In this document: positions 50,087-59,367 of the stretch, piece after piece
Layout of the letters: every line of letters starts with the position of its first letter
Position numbering within the stretch: the first letter of the stretch is position 1
Source of the DNA: Thalassobium sp.
GTDB lineage: Bacteria > Pseudomonadota > Gammaproteobacteria > Pseudomonadales > Oceanobacteraceae
Length of the DNA stretch: 64,000 bases
Direction of reading: 5' to 3'
Assembly (NCBI GenBank): GCA_002733205.1
Contig: NVUW01000002.1
Span: 124,001-188,000, forward strand
The notes under the pieces: model-generated
What the model saw: the letters and a program-made list of their open reading frames with translations, nothing else
Told to the model about the DNA's origin: nothing
The model's database searches: none
Made by a program: the position numbers and the translations under genes

Positions 50087-51058
50087 ATGTCTGTTTATAC
50101 CTCGCTGAGCCAGAGCGACACCGAAGCCTTTCTTGCATATTTTGAATTGGGTACGTTAGTTTCATATAAAGGCATCGCCGCCGGTATCGAGAACACCAAC
50201 TACTTCGTTACCTGCCAGCAGCAGGGCCGGCAGAGTGAGTACGTGCTCACCCTGTTTGAGCACCATAACAGCAGTGAAGTGCGAGAGTTTGTACGTCTGG
50301 CGCATCATCTGGGCCAACAGGGCCTGCAGGTTCCGGCACCATTGGCCGCACGTGATGGCGAGTGGCTGCACAGCCTGAAAGACAAACCGGCGATAATCTG
50401 TCCGCGCCTGCCCGGCGAGCATATTCATGATCCGCAACCGCAACACTGCGAAGCCATTGGCCGCGCGCTGGCGGAACTGCATCTGGCTGCCCTGCCGCTG
50501 AATAACCGCCGCAGTGACAGCCGTGGTTTTGACTGGTGGGTTACGATCAGCCCGGAGCTGAGCAGCGATTTAACCCGCGAAGAACAGACGCTATTGGAAG
50601 ACGAGCTGCGCTTTCAGACACAACAGCGCAGTCAGTGGCTGAGCCTGCCGCAGGGCTGGATTCACGGCGACTTGTTTCATGACAACGCCCTCTTCACCGC
50701 TGATGGCCAGGTTGGTGCCATCCTCGATTTATACAACGCCTGCGATGGCGCACTGCTCTATGATCTGGCGATCATCGCCAACGACTGGTGCTGCGATATT
50801 AACGGTGAGTGGAAAGCCGGTTGTGTGGAAGCCTTATTAAACGGCTATGAAAGCGTACGGCCATTAAACGATGCAGAAAAAACCAGCTGGAATTTAGTGT
50901 TAAGAGGCGCGGCCCTGCGCTTCTGGCTGAGCCGTTTATTAACCCGTCGTCTTCAACAACAACGACAGCAGCAACAGGCGGGGGAAATGGCGCTGCAGAA
51001 AGATCCGGCGGAGTTTATGAATAAACTACTGGCACGCAGAACCGTTATAGCCAATTAG
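50087..51058 (+). CDS. thrB: Homoserine kinase (ThrB, APH-fold type)
   Basis: The 323-residue protein belongs to the type II homoserine kinase family with the APH fold, not the GHMK fold of E. coli ThrB. It has GIENTNYFV near residue 32, CPRLPGEHI, the catalytic WIHGDLFHDNALF (His-x-Asp) and metal-binding ILDLYNACDG. It phosphorylates homoserine in threonine synthesis. This form and its place after polA-DUF2782 are normal in Pseudomonas-like bacteria. Its stop overlaps the end of the convergent lipoprotein gene by 4 bases. Confidence 0.92.
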   Translation: MSVYTSLSQSDTEAFLAYFELGTLVSYKGIAAGIENTNYFVTCQQQGRQSEYVLTLFEHHNSSEVREFVRLAHHLGQQGLQVPAPLAARDGEWLHSLKDKPAIICPRLPGEHIHDPQPQHCEAIGRALAELHLAALPLNNRRSDSRGFDWWVTISPELSSDLTREEQTLLEDELRFQTQQRSQWLSLPQGWIHGDLFHDNALFTADGQVGAILDLYNACDGALLYDLAIIANDWCCDINGEWKAGCVEALLNGYESVRPLNDAEKTSWNLVLRGAALRFWLSRLLTRRLQQQRQQQQAGEMALQKDPAEFMNKLLARRTVIAN

Positions 51059-53061
51059 TTATCAGGTCGCACAGTCCACTGCCGATTATTAAAAATGCTT
51101 TCCATAAGCTCTGCCTGCCCCATAGCATGCAGATGTTGAAGCCAGAAATCACTGGCCAAAGCATATTTATGCCACTCTCTCAGATCATTAATTGGAATGT
51201 TGTTTTCAACCAGATAAGACAGGCCATCTGCACGATGTTTATAGCCGTAGAAAATATCATCACGGAAATCAACAGTACCATCACCATCCTTGTCCTGAAG
51301 AAGATGCTTCGATGCTATATGGCCGCTCGCCGTATAAGTGAAAGATGACTCTGTTATCGATTCAGTTACACCATTGCCATCCTGATGCAACACTGACTGA
51401 CCAAGAATTAAGTCGCCGCTGTCATTATAAATTGATGTGGTTGTGACGATTGAATCGGTTATTCCATTCCCATCACTGTCTGTCTCTGTTTTGGCGATGG
51501 TCAATTTCCCTTGATCATTGTAGATATTTTTTTTCACCTGATAATAATCGACAATTCCACGGGTTTTCATGATTTCCTTTGACGCCAGAAACTGACCAGA
51601 ATCTGAGTACTGACTGTCAATAACGCTGATTACATCAACAACTCCGTCACCTTGACTGTCGGTATTTTTTTTATACTGAGTCTGATTACCAGCATTATCG
51701 TATTGATAGTCATAAACACTCTCACCACCCAGTACATCGTCGGTTCCATCAGAATAAATTTTGCGTAATATTTTCCCACTTTCATTAAAGGTAAGACTCT
51801 GCTTATGCCACCCTCCGTCATTATATTTAACCTGTTCACTATAGGACTGAAGTTTGCCAGTATCAGTACGGATAAAGTCTTTCTTTATCTGTTTTAGCAT
51901 CTCCACGGTCATCGCATTATTTTTTTCATAAACATAGCCTGATATATTTCCTCCAATATCATAATGATAACGTTCACTGATCCGGATATATTCAGAACCG
52001 CTTGCATCGTTATTAATACTCACATCGCGACGACTAAAATCACCAGAGTTATTTAAATATTGGCTAATCTGCGTTGTTTTATCTGTCACACCATCGAAAT
52101 TAGTGTCGCATTTTTCGGTTGTGCGTTGAATCCCGTCATCAGAATTATAGCTGTAACTGAATTCACCCTGACTTATTGTTCCAAACAATGCCTCAGTAAT
52201 AGCTGTCAGAAAACCAGAGCTGTCGTATTTAAAGAGTTTACTTTCATATTTTTCATAGCGCTGAATTGGTCTAAAATCTGAATTATAAATCACCGAATAA
52301 TCCATTCCGACAATCGATATTTCCGGAAAATGAAATTCGGAGATACGTCCATCAGAACGATATGATAACTCGGTAGAAAATGCTGAATCTCCATACACCC
52401 GGTATTTGGTTATGCGTCCCTGAGAATCATATTCAAAGATTGGTTGATTATTCAGTTTGTCTGGCATTTCGACCTCAACCTGAATACCTGCAAGACGATA
52501 GATAAAACTTAATGGTTCCGATACCGCCAGATTTCGGCGAGTCAGCCCCTTACTCTGCGCCAATTCAGCGAGTGTTAAATAGAAAAACCTATACAGATTC
52601 TGATTAAGATCAACAGGTGGCAGGCTATTACTACCCTGCCAGTTACTCAGGTCTATCCCATTGCTGGGGTTCTGATCATAATCCAGCACCATCAGCAATG
52701 CCGCTATATTTGCCATACGGTGAAAGCTGCCATCTGAATCAGAGCTCAGTGCAGCAGCAACAGCATGCTCGTTATCAGGAAGATTAGTCGCTAGAAAATC
52801 ATCAAGTGTCAGTGATGATACGCTCTCGAATGAAGCAATTCTGGTTTGGCCTATTGAAAAGGTAGTGGTCTCACCTTTATTGGCACGATACTCACCTTCA
52901 GTGTTGGTATATCCTGAATAAGATGCCGACTCATAGTGCAACCCTTTGATTGGAATATAAGACGTATTGGCATCTGATTGGGATTTATCATGATCAAAAA
53001 TACAGCCCGATACAGCAGCTGCGCATGTAAAAATAGGAAGCAGCGTACGTAAAAATTTCAT
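51055..53061 (-). CDS. Large lipoprotein with YD-like and calcium-loop-like repeats, unknown function
   Basis: From ATG 53061 the 668-residue protein has a lipoprotein signal (AAAVSGC, Cys20). The middle and C-terminal two-thirds are built of repeats of about 30-60 residues. Each has a Tyr-rich beta segment (such as YDYQYDNAGNQTQYKK) and an acidic loop of the DxDGDGxxD kind: DTNFDGVTD, DSQGDGVVD, DSDGNGITD, HQDGNGVTE and DKDGDGTVD. The strand part recalls RHS/YD repeats and the loops recall thrombospondin type-3 or dockerin calcium sites. Base composition looks more AT-rich than its neighbours, suggesting transfer. No family is recognised. Confidence 0.75.
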   Translation of the reverse strand: MKFLRTLLPIFTCAAAVSGCIFDHDKSQSDANTSYIPIKGLHYESASYSGYTNTEGEYRANKGETTTFSIGQTRIASFESVSSLTLDDFLATNLPDNEHAVAAALSSDSDGSFHRMANIAALLMVLDYDQNPSNGIDLSNWQGSNSLPPVDLNQNLYRFFYLTLAELAQSKGLTRRNLAVSEPLSFIYRLAGIQVEVEMPDKLNNQPIFEYDSQGRITKYRVYGDSAFSTELSYRSDGRISEFHFPEISIVGMDYSVIYNSDFRPIQRYEKYESKLFKYDSSGFLTAITEALFGTISQGEFSYSYNSDDGIQRTTEKCDTNFDGVTDKTTQISQYLNNSGDFSRRDVSINNDASGSEYIRISERYHYDIGGNISGYVYEKNNAMTVEMLKQIKKDFIRTDTGKLQSYSEQVKYNDGGWHKQSLTFNESGKILRKIYSDGTDDVLGGESVYDYQYDNAGNQTQYKKNTDSQGDGVVDVISVIDSQYSDSGQFLASKEIMKTRGIVDYYQVKKNIYNDQGKLTIAKTETDSDGNGITDSIVTTTSIYNDSGDLILGQSVLHQDGNGVTESITESSFTYTASGHIASKHLLQDKDGDGTVDFRDDIFYGYKHRADGLSYLVENNIPINDLREWHKYALASDFWLQHLHAMGQAELMESIFNNRQWTVRPDN

Positions 53062-53135
53062 CCATGAATCCAAGCTACAAAATTATTAATTATAAGATTA
53101 CCACAGATATGATACTGATAGTGATAACGGAGCCA

Positions 53136-53993
53136 TCACTCCGCCAGCGCCTTAAGGCCATTTAAATAAGCAATCAGCTCCCGGTCACTCCACAGCCCCT
53201 GCGCCCGGTACCAGAGTGCGGCCAGATAGCTCATCTGTGTTTTGGCAAATTCCCACCCGCGATAATGTTTTAAACCATAGGCCTGCAGCAGTGTCTGTTC
53301 ATCATCGGCGGATAAATCCACTCCCTGTAATAAAGCAGCCAGATCCCATAACGGATGACCGATAGCGGCGTATTCCCAGTCGAGCAATACCAGTTTGTTA
53401 TCAGCAGTCTGGATCCAGTTGGGGGCGGTCGGGTCCATATGGCACAGGCAGCGTTGATTATCGGGAGCACCGCTCAACAGACTTTGCAGCGGACCGCGCA
53501 AAGCCAGCAACTCATCAGCTGCAGCCGTCATGCGATCCATAATGGCGAACTGCGCGTTAATAATATCCCAGTAATGACCGGCTTTTTCACTGATGCTGAG
53601 CTTTGGTATTCCGGCAGGCGGGCACAACTGATGCAGTTGTTGTAATTGCTGCGCCATGGTTAATAACAATCGCAGATCCAGCTGCGGATTGGTTAATGGC
53701 GTGCCCGGCACATAATCGCGGATCCAGTAATGGCCGCTTTCTGAGCGAAAGCGGATAACCGGGGTCAGCCCCTGATCAGCGACCAGATGATGTATTGTTA
53801 ATTCAGCGGCACGATTAATATCCAGCGCTCTGGAATTCCGCCCTTCTACCCGCAACACATAATCACCTTCCGGCAAGCGCAGCAGATAACAATGATTGGT
53901 AAGCCCACCGGGCAATGGACTGATATCATCCAGCGTTGGCGCTTCGCTGCACAATTGCCAGTGTGGCCAGTCATCTAAAATCTGCTGCAGCAT
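53136..53993 (-). CDS. Thiamine-kinase-like phosphotransferase (APH/choline kinase fold)
   Basis: The 285-residue protein has PLPGGLTNHCYLLRL near residue 28 (nucleotide loop), YVLRVEGRNS, the catalytic CLCHMDPTAPNWI (His-x-Asp-x4-Asn) and VLLDWEYAAIGHPLWDLA. This is the choline/ethanolamine/thiamine kinase (YcfN/ThiK) layout. Choline kinase is possible by sequence, but the operon with PnuC, a YkoF-like protein and a TPP riboswitch favours thiamine kinase, trapping imported thiamine as its monophosphate. It is the last gene of the unit, 19 bases after pnuC. Confidence 0.8.
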   Translation of the reverse strand: MLQQILDDWPHWQLCSEAPTLDDISPLPGGLTNHCYLLRLPEGDYVLRVEGRNSRALDINRAAELTIHHLVADQGLTPVIRFRSESGHYWIRDYVPGTPLTNPQLDLRLLLTMAQQLQQLHQLCPPAGIPKLSISEKAGHYWDIINAQFAIMDRMTAAADELLALRGPLQSLLSGAPDNQRCLCHMDPTAPNWIQTADNKLVLLDWEYAAIGHPLWDLAALLQGVDLSADDEQTLLQAYGLKHYRGWEFAKTQMSYLAALWYRAQGLWSDRELIAYLNGLKALAE

Positions 53994-54012
53994 AGGTATC
54001 GCCTTATTGTTG

Positions 54013-54714
54013 TTATTCGGCTACTTTCCACGCCGATGGAGTGGTCAGCACAGTATTATCATCGCGGTTTTGTTGTGCATTAAGTTGTGCCTTAAATTGT
54101 GGCAACCAGTTAAACCAGCCAATAATGACCAGCACCACGTACACTGCCATCAGTACCGCCGTTAAATACAGCTCACGGTCGATATACAGAAAGATGGCAA
54201 CACTGTCGACAACGATCCAGTAGAGCCAGTTTTCCAGTACTTTTTTTGCCACCATCCAGGTAGTAATCACCGCACCCCAGGTGGTGAATGAATCGAGGTA
54301 AGGCAATACCGCCGAGGTGTTTTCACTGAGCAGATAACCGCTGATACAACTCAGAACAATCACACTGCCAATGGCCAGCAGGTGTTGTTTTAATCCCCAG
54401 GACTGTATTGGTAACTCAGCAGCCGGGGCCTGTGATTTCTCATGTTTATTATCAGCCCTTTTATTGGCGCGCCACAGCCACCAGCCATAGACCGCCATAA
54501 TCAGGTAATACACATTCAGCGCTGACTCCATCAGCAGGCTGACATCCCAGAACAGCCCGATAAAAATAGCTGTACTGCCAAAGGCCGCGTACCAGCACCA
54601 GATGCTCTGCTTCATGGCCAGCACTAAATAGGCAATACCCAGAATAACGGCGACCAGTTCCCAGCCGCTCATGGCCTGCGCCGCCTGTTCTATATTGCTC
54701 CAGATATCCGCCAT
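54013..54714 (-). CDS. pnuT: PnuC-family transporter, probably PnuT (thiamine)
   Basis: The 233-residue protein has seven membrane segments, as usual for PnuC/SWEET-like facilitators, and PnuC hallmarks YGWWLWR and the WG-rich TWGAVITTWMVAKKVLENWLYWI. PnuC proteins import uncharged vitamins that are then phosphorylated: NR (PnuC), riboflavin (PnuX) and thiamine (PnuT). The riboswitch upstream and the kinase downstream point to thiamine. A polar insert (KRADNKHEKSQAPAAE, about 84-99) lies in one loop. Confidence 0.85.
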   Translation of the reverse strand: MADIWSNIEQAAQAMSGWELVAVILGIAYLVLAMKQSIWCWYAAFGSTAIFIGLFWDVSLLMESALNVYYLIMAVYGWWLWRANKRADNKHEKSQAPAAELPIQSWGLKQHLLAIGSVIVLSCISGYLLSENTSAVLPYLDSFTTWGAVITTWMVAKKVLENWLYWIVVDSVAIFLYIDRELYLTAVLMAVYVVLVIIGWFNWLPQFKAQLNAQQNRDDNTVLTTPSAWKVAE

Positions 54715-54740
54715 TATGTATTCCTGCTTAAAGTCGGTGT

Positions 54741-55007
54741 TCAGCCGTGTGGATTAAGTGCCGGATCGAGATTGGTACCGATAAATTTGCAGACAAAAAT
54801 GCTCTTGCCGAACTGCTCCCAGCTCAGGCGCATTTCTTCTTTTAAGGTATCCATCACCAGATCATAGTCACCGAACACCTGTGTACTCATGGTATTGGTA
54901 ACGATGGTTAACCCTTCAACCTGATTCAGACGATCGATAAACGATTTAATCGCCGGAATATAATCATCGGCCAGAGGGTATTTGCTGATTTCTACTGATA
55001 TTTCCAT
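54741..55007 (-). CDS. YkoF/MTH1187-like thiamine (HMP)-binding protein
   Basis: The 88-residue protein opens MEISVEISKYPLADDYIPAI and contains a ferredoxin-like fold pattern with GLTIVTNTMSTQVFGD, matching the YkoF / MTH1187 thiamine-binding superfamily. Bacillus YkoF binds thiamine and HMP and accompanies thiamine uptake genes. No signal peptide is seen, so it is cytoplasmic. GGAG lies before the ATG. It sits between the receptor and pnuT, supporting a thiamine function for the operon. Confidence 0.78.
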   Translation of the reverse strand: MEISVEISKYPLADDYIPAIKSFIDRLNQVEGLTIVTNTMSTQVFGDYDLVMDTLKEEMRLSWEQFGKSIFVCKFIGTNLDPALNPHG

Positions 55008-55055
55008 TTGGATCTCCAGTTAATAAGCCGGACGTCTGACGTCCGGCTGCATTTA

Positions 55056-57152
55056 TCAGAATGAATATTTGGCTTCCAGCATCACAAGACGCGGTTCGCC
55101 CAGCTGTGCGTAACGACCAACATTATCCGGAGACGGGTCGTTAGCATCGTTGTTAAATCCACCGAAACCACGAACATCGGTTTCACGGTTGGTCAGGTTA
55201 CGGCCGGCCAATGCAAGATCCAACGGCCCCTGCTGATAGCTCAGCCGGGCATGCCAGAGTACGGCAGATCGGGCTTTTTCATCGTGACTGTCGGAGAAAT
55301 AAAATTCGTCTTTAGCTTCACTTTCCACCCGTACCGAAAAGTGTTCAGTAAATGCATAGGTAAGTGCCGTTGCCAGACTGTATTCCGGTGCATGTGCCTG
55401 TGCACGACCAGACTTATCCACTGTAGTGCTGCCCACAATATTCCAGCTTGCGTCATACACATTTTGCTCATAACTGTAATCGCTGAACTCGGCATGCAGA
55501 TAACCCAGGCTCAGATCCCACAGCAATGCATCAGACAGCTGCCACTGGCTTTCCAGCTCCAGTCCGTAATTTTTTCCTTCAGCAGCATTCGCCAGATAGT
55601 CCATAAATGAGACACTGGGCTGATCAAAATAAGAGCTTTTAACCTGCTGGTTTTTACGCTGAATATAAAATACCGCGAGGCGGGTTTTCAGCGCATCATT
55701 ATCCAGTGAAGATTTAAGTCCCAACTCGGCAGTGTTATTAAACTCGGTATCAAAAGTACGGTTCTCTGGCGACACATCCGGGTCGGTATTAATGCCACCC
55801 GGTTTATATCCCCGTGCCAAAGAAACATAACCCAGATGATTCTGAGCAAGCAGGGTTTCAAGCGTTACCTTGCCACCCAACAGGGTTTCATCCGTTGTAT
55901 CCTGAACCGCGTCATTCGCAGAGAAATCATTTTTCCACTGCTCCGCACGCACACCATAGGTCAGTGTCCAGTCGGAGTTAAAAGCCGTACTCAGTTCGGT
56001 GTAAACGGATACAGAATTTACGCTCAGGTCGCTGCGATACTGTGCGTCTCCGGTACGGTTTCGCACGAGCTCTTCATCTCGCGTCATATAATAAATGCCG
56101 GCGACCCAGTCGGTCGTGTCACCAAAAAAACGTCCCTGAGGTGCAGATAAAAAGCGGAAATCGGCGCTGCTGCGGTCAAAGGTACGCAGATACTGGTCAA
56201 ATGCGCTTCCCCATTTTGGTGGGTAAGCATCTGACACCCAGTCTTCGTCGTAACTGTATTCAGCTTTATTCCAGCTGCCGGTAATTTCACTTTCAAAGCG
56301 GACTGCGGCATTCAGCTCGCGGTTATAAGCCAGCGCAAAGGCGTTGGTATCCTGACTGTCGCGACCAGGTTCATCAGATAAAGTGCTACGGCTGTTATCC
56401 AGCGTGAAGGCATCGTAACCGTTATCGATATCGGCGTATAAATAGGTCAGATTTAATTCACTGCGCTCAGACAGTTGCCAGTGCAGTTTAGCGCGGGCGA
56501 TTTTTTCGTCCTGGTTATTGGTGTCGTCACGGTTTAAAAATTCGTTGTCGATATAACCATCGGACTCAAAACCATGTACGGCAATACGCCCCTGCAGGTT
56601 ATCACTCAGTGAACCGGATAACGCCGCTCCCAGACCATAGCTGCTGTAGTTGCCGGCTTTGGCACTGATATAACCTTCATTATTTTTCGTCGGGTCATTG
56701 CTGCGGATATTGATCATGCCGGCCAGTGCGTTAGCACCAAAACGGGTGCCCTGCGGGCCGCGCAGAATTTCCACCTGCTGCACATCAAACAGGGTCGCGG
56801 CAGCACCTAAACCGGTCATATCGATACCGTCAATCACCAGACCCACAGATGGATTCACCGGATCAACAAACTGGCTACGTTCGCCGATACCGCGAATCTG
56901 AAAATAGCGCCCACGGGAAGTACCGGAAGCAAAGTTCACGTTGGGAGCAAAGCTTAAGATCTGGTCCAGATGCTGCGCCGAACGGGCTTCAATCTGCTCG
57001 CTGCCAACTAAGGTGACGGCTTCGGGAATCTGCTGCACATCGGTTTTACGAAAATCGGCCTGTACGGTTTGCGTGCTGAGGATAACGTCATCAGCCGCCA
57101 AAGCCGACAGCGGGGCCAGTAAAACCAACAGGGAAAGCGGTGTTTTTTTCAT
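55056..57152 (-). CDS. TonB-dependent receptor, predicted thiamine (or thiamine precursor) uptake
   Basis: The 698-residue protein has a signal peptide (ALAADD, about 20), a plug domain (about 40-155; IPEAVTLVGSEQI, VEILRGPQGTRFGANALAGMINI) and a 22-strand barrel ending in a C-terminal Phe (EAKYSF). The closest architecture is of TonB-dependent outer-membrane vitamin or siderophore receptors. Placement as first gene behind a TPP riboswitch strongly suggests it imports thiamine or a derivative. GAGGA lies about ten bases before the ATG. No TonB genes are in the window. Confidence 0.88.
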   Translation of the reverse strand: MKKTPLSLLVLLAPLSALAADDVILSTQTVQADFRKTDVQQIPEAVTLVGSEQIEARSAQHLDQILSFAPNVNFASGTSRGRYFQIRGIGERSQFVDPVNPSVGLVIDGIDMTGLGAAATLFDVQQVEILRGPQGTRFGANALAGMINIRSNDPTKNNEGYISAKAGNYSSYGLGAALSGSLSDNLQGRIAVHGFESDGYIDNEFLNRDDTNNQDEKIARAKLHWQLSERSELNLTYLYADIDNGYDAFTLDNSRSTLSDEPGRDSQDTNAFALAYNRELNAAVRFESEITGSWNKAEYSYDEDWVSDAYPPKWGSAFDQYLRTFDRSSADFRFLSAPQGRFFGDTTDWVAGIYYMTRDEELVRNRTGDAQYRSDLSVNSVSVYTELSTAFNSDWTLTYGVRAEQWKNDFSANDAVQDTTDETLLGGKVTLETLLAQNHLGYVSLARGYKPGGINTDPDVSPENRTFDTEFNNTAELGLKSSLDNDALKTRLAVFYIQRKNQQVKSSYFDQPSVSFMDYLANAAEGKNYGLELESQWQLSDALLWDLSLGYLHAEFSDYSYEQNVYDASWNIVGSTTVDKSGRAQAHAPEYSLATALTYAFTEHFSVRVESEAKDEFYFSDSHDEKARSAVLWHARLSYQQGPLDLALAGRNLTNRETDVRGFGGFNNDANDPSPDNVGRYAQLGEPRLVMLEAKYSF

Positions 57153-57264
57153 TCAGGGTCATTCCTCAAAATACAAGAAAGACCCGGGTAGTGCGTAGGG
57201 GCCGGTTGCGTTTAACGCCAACCTCCCGGTTGTGATGCGAGCCGCCGCAGACTGTGCGTACTCA

Positions 57265-57376
57265 CCCCCATTCCTACGCCGGTACTAACCGGATCAGGTT
57301 CTAGGGGTTTGCCGTTTACGCAGGTAAACCTATGGCATCTCAGGCCGGATTCAGACAATCGGGCCACCCCCTGGGA
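57265..57376 (-). promoter_or_regulatory. TPP (THI-box) riboswitch
   Basis: On the minus strand the aptamer shows the THI-box signatures GGGGGTGGCCC, GGCCTGAGATGCC, GAACCTGATCCGGTTAGTACC and GGCGTAGGAA. P1 can form from TCCCA (57372-57376) and TGGGGG (57265-57270). A P3 extension (AGGTTTACC ... GGCAAACCC) is present. Between it and the receptor ATG (57152) lie hairpins (GGTTGGCGTT with AACGCAACC) but no strong U-tract, so control may be of translation as well as transcription. Confidence 0.93.
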
Positions 57377-57458
57377 CAGGGGCATCATAAGGGATTCACG
57401 CCGGGGAACCAATGGCGGCTTTAGGCTGATAGGAAATAACCACTTCTGCGCGAAAATG

Positions 57459-59105
57459 TCATCGCTGCCACGGCTGCGGTATGCGGCTGCCGAGCAGATC
57501 ATCCAGCAACTGCTGTTGCTGTTCGCGCTCAGCCAGAATCGCGGCTTCGGTAAAGTCAGTTATGTCCTGATTTTTATCGCCTTCGCTGACATCACTGTCG
57601 AGGCTGCCCAGCACATAGGTTCGCCGCCGCTCGTGCCATTCATTCTGACTTTGCTGCGAAGCATGCTGCAGGGTGAAATCTTCGTAGCGCAGGCTGGTTA
57701 CCTCGGTGGCGCGGGCTTCGGTCTCGATGTACTGGTAGTTCTGCTTGCTGAAATCCACCAGCTCCAGCCAGGGCAAAGGCTCATAAAAGCTGGCCTTAAA
57801 CTGATACGCCTGGGTTTGCTCTACGGCGAGGCTGCCGGCATCACCGGTTTCGCCTTTGGTATCCTGTGCGAAATTCAATCCAAAGCTGATTTTTTCATTA
57901 TTCCGCTGTGCATCAGTATTGGGCTTGCTGACCTGCGCCTGAAAAGAAAAGCTGAAATCCTCCAGACCACTCAGCGCAGTCAAACCACTGCGGGCAAAAC
58001 CCACGTCGATTCCGGTTGGCGTTTGCGGTGGCTGCTCCTGTTCCTGCCGCGCCAGATCCTGCGGATGCTGTTCGGGTTTATGCAACAGGGCGAAGGCATC
58101 GAGCATTAAATCCAGCTGCTGTTTATCGGCATTGCCGCGTCCACCGCTCTGTTCGATCAGCGTCAGATATTCTTTCAGGCTGTCCTGCCGCTGTGCTTCC
58201 GTGCCTAACTGCGCCCAACCGGCTTTGCTCAGATCCAGCTTCAGTTTGTCTTCATGCAGCAGCACATTCAGGCTGCGCTGCTCATCATCGTTGCGGTATT
58301 CAATGCGCAGCAGATCGCTGCTCTCACCACCAGCGCCTTTAAGGTCGAGTGAAACCGCCGAGAATTGCTGCAGTTTATCCAGCCCCAGATTTTCCAGATC
58401 AAGATGGCCACTGGCCAGATAACGCCGTGCCAGTTTATCCAGTGATGAGGCCAGTTGCAGCGCTTCTTCCTGCTCTTCCTTACTCAGCGATTCATCCAGG
58501 GTAAAGCCCACCAGCCACTGATCTACTTCCAGTGCACGGCCATCGTCACTCTGACCCCAGCCGCTCTGATGGGTCAGGTTCAGGGTTAATTCCTTACCCG
58601 AATTGGTGGTCAGTTTCAGGCTGAATTTTTCTTCCTGATAACCGTATTTCAGGCTGACCTTGCCGATTTCTGTCAGCGCCGGACGGGTACCGTCATCGGC
58701 ATAAGCGTAACGCCCGCTGGTACTGCTGAACTGTGATACGCCGCGCCCCAGCAAATCGGTCAACACAGCTCCGGGACGAAAATCCTTAGGTATATTCAGG
58801 GAGTCGGAGGCAGAGACAAGCTGCTCCCGTCCCTCAGGGCTCACGCCATTTAATATTTCGCTGTCGTTCAGCGTGCCGGCAAAACGCGTCCACGACTGAT
58901 CGCTTTGCCACAGGTTGCGGTTGACCGGCTCGCGGTAAGTCGAATCCGCGACGGACTGCGAGTGCAGTGACTGGCCTTTTGCCGCCGCTTTCAGTTCGCT
59001 GCCGCCGGTACGCGCCAGCTGATCGGTCAGCAGGCCATCACTGGTCCGGCCCGGCCTGATAAACTGGAAACTGCCGACTTCGCTGATGCGTGGTGTAATT
59101 GCCAT
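57459..59105 (-). CDS. Protein of unknown function, 548 residues
   Basis: I do not recognise the family. The product has no signal peptide or membrane segment. It starts MAITPRISEVGSFQF, is rich in Gln, Ser, Leu, Glu and Asp, and is predicted mostly helical with several long beta-like stretches (LKYGYQEEKFSLKLTTNSGKE and FSFSFQAQVSK). There are Gln-rich segments near residues 343-355 and 530-540. Codon use looks native. It is monocistronic, ends 83 bases before the riboswitch on the same strand, and is divergent from htpX. A structural or secreted role without a classical signal cannot be excluded. Confidence 0.75.
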   Translation of the reverse strand: MAITPRISEVGSFQFIRPGRTSDGLLTDQLARTGGSELKAAAKGQSLHSQSVADSTYREPVNRNLWQSDQSWTRFAGTLNDSEILNGVSPEGREQLVSASDSLNIPKDFRPGAVLTDLLGRGVSQFSSTSGRYAYADDGTRPALTEIGKVSLKYGYQEEKFSLKLTTNSGKELTLNLTHQSGWGQSDDGRALEVDQWLVGFTLDESLSKEEQEEALQLASSLDKLARRYLASGHLDLENLGLDKLQQFSAVSLDLKGAGGESSDLLRIEYRNDDEQRSLNVLLHEDKLKLDLSKAGWAQLGTEAQRQDSLKEYLTLIEQSGGRGNADKQQLDLMLDAFALLHKPEQHPQDLARQEQEQPPQTPTGIDVGFARSGLTALSGLEDFSFSFQAQVSKPNTDAQRNNEKISFGLNFAQDTKGETGDAGSLAVEQTQAYQFKASFYEPLPWLELVDFSKQNYQYIETEARATEVTSLRYEDFTLQHASQQSQNEWHERRRTYVLGSLDSDVSEGDKNQDITDFTEAAILAEREQQQQLLDDLLGSRIPQPWQR

Positions 59106-59258
59106 GGTCTGATCCCTGACCTGTGATGATGAGTTGTGATTTAACTGTTTATCGGCCAGTCACAGCATTAATTAAGACAACTATCATTTAAGCGCAGCAC
59201 TTTTAATAACAGTGCAAAGGAATAACCGCCATAATTACCCTTCCTGACAATAATCCCG

Positions 59259-59286
59259 CTTGAAAACTGCGGAAAAATCACCATTC
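59259..59286 (+). promoter_or_regulatory. Heat-shock (sigma-32-like) promoter of htpX
   Basis: CTTGAAA, a 13-base spacer and CACCATTC give a perfect -35 and six of eight -10 matches to the sigma-32 consensus (CTTGAAA / CCCCATNT). The expected start is about 75 bases before the htpX ATG. HtpX is heat-inducible in E. coli. Confidence 0.62.
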
Positions 59287-59367
59287 TTGCTGTCATAAAT
59301 CCGTGCTCAAATCTGTTCTGTTGAGCACTCGTGGAACCACTGAGAACAACCCTTAAAGGAGTCGCAC

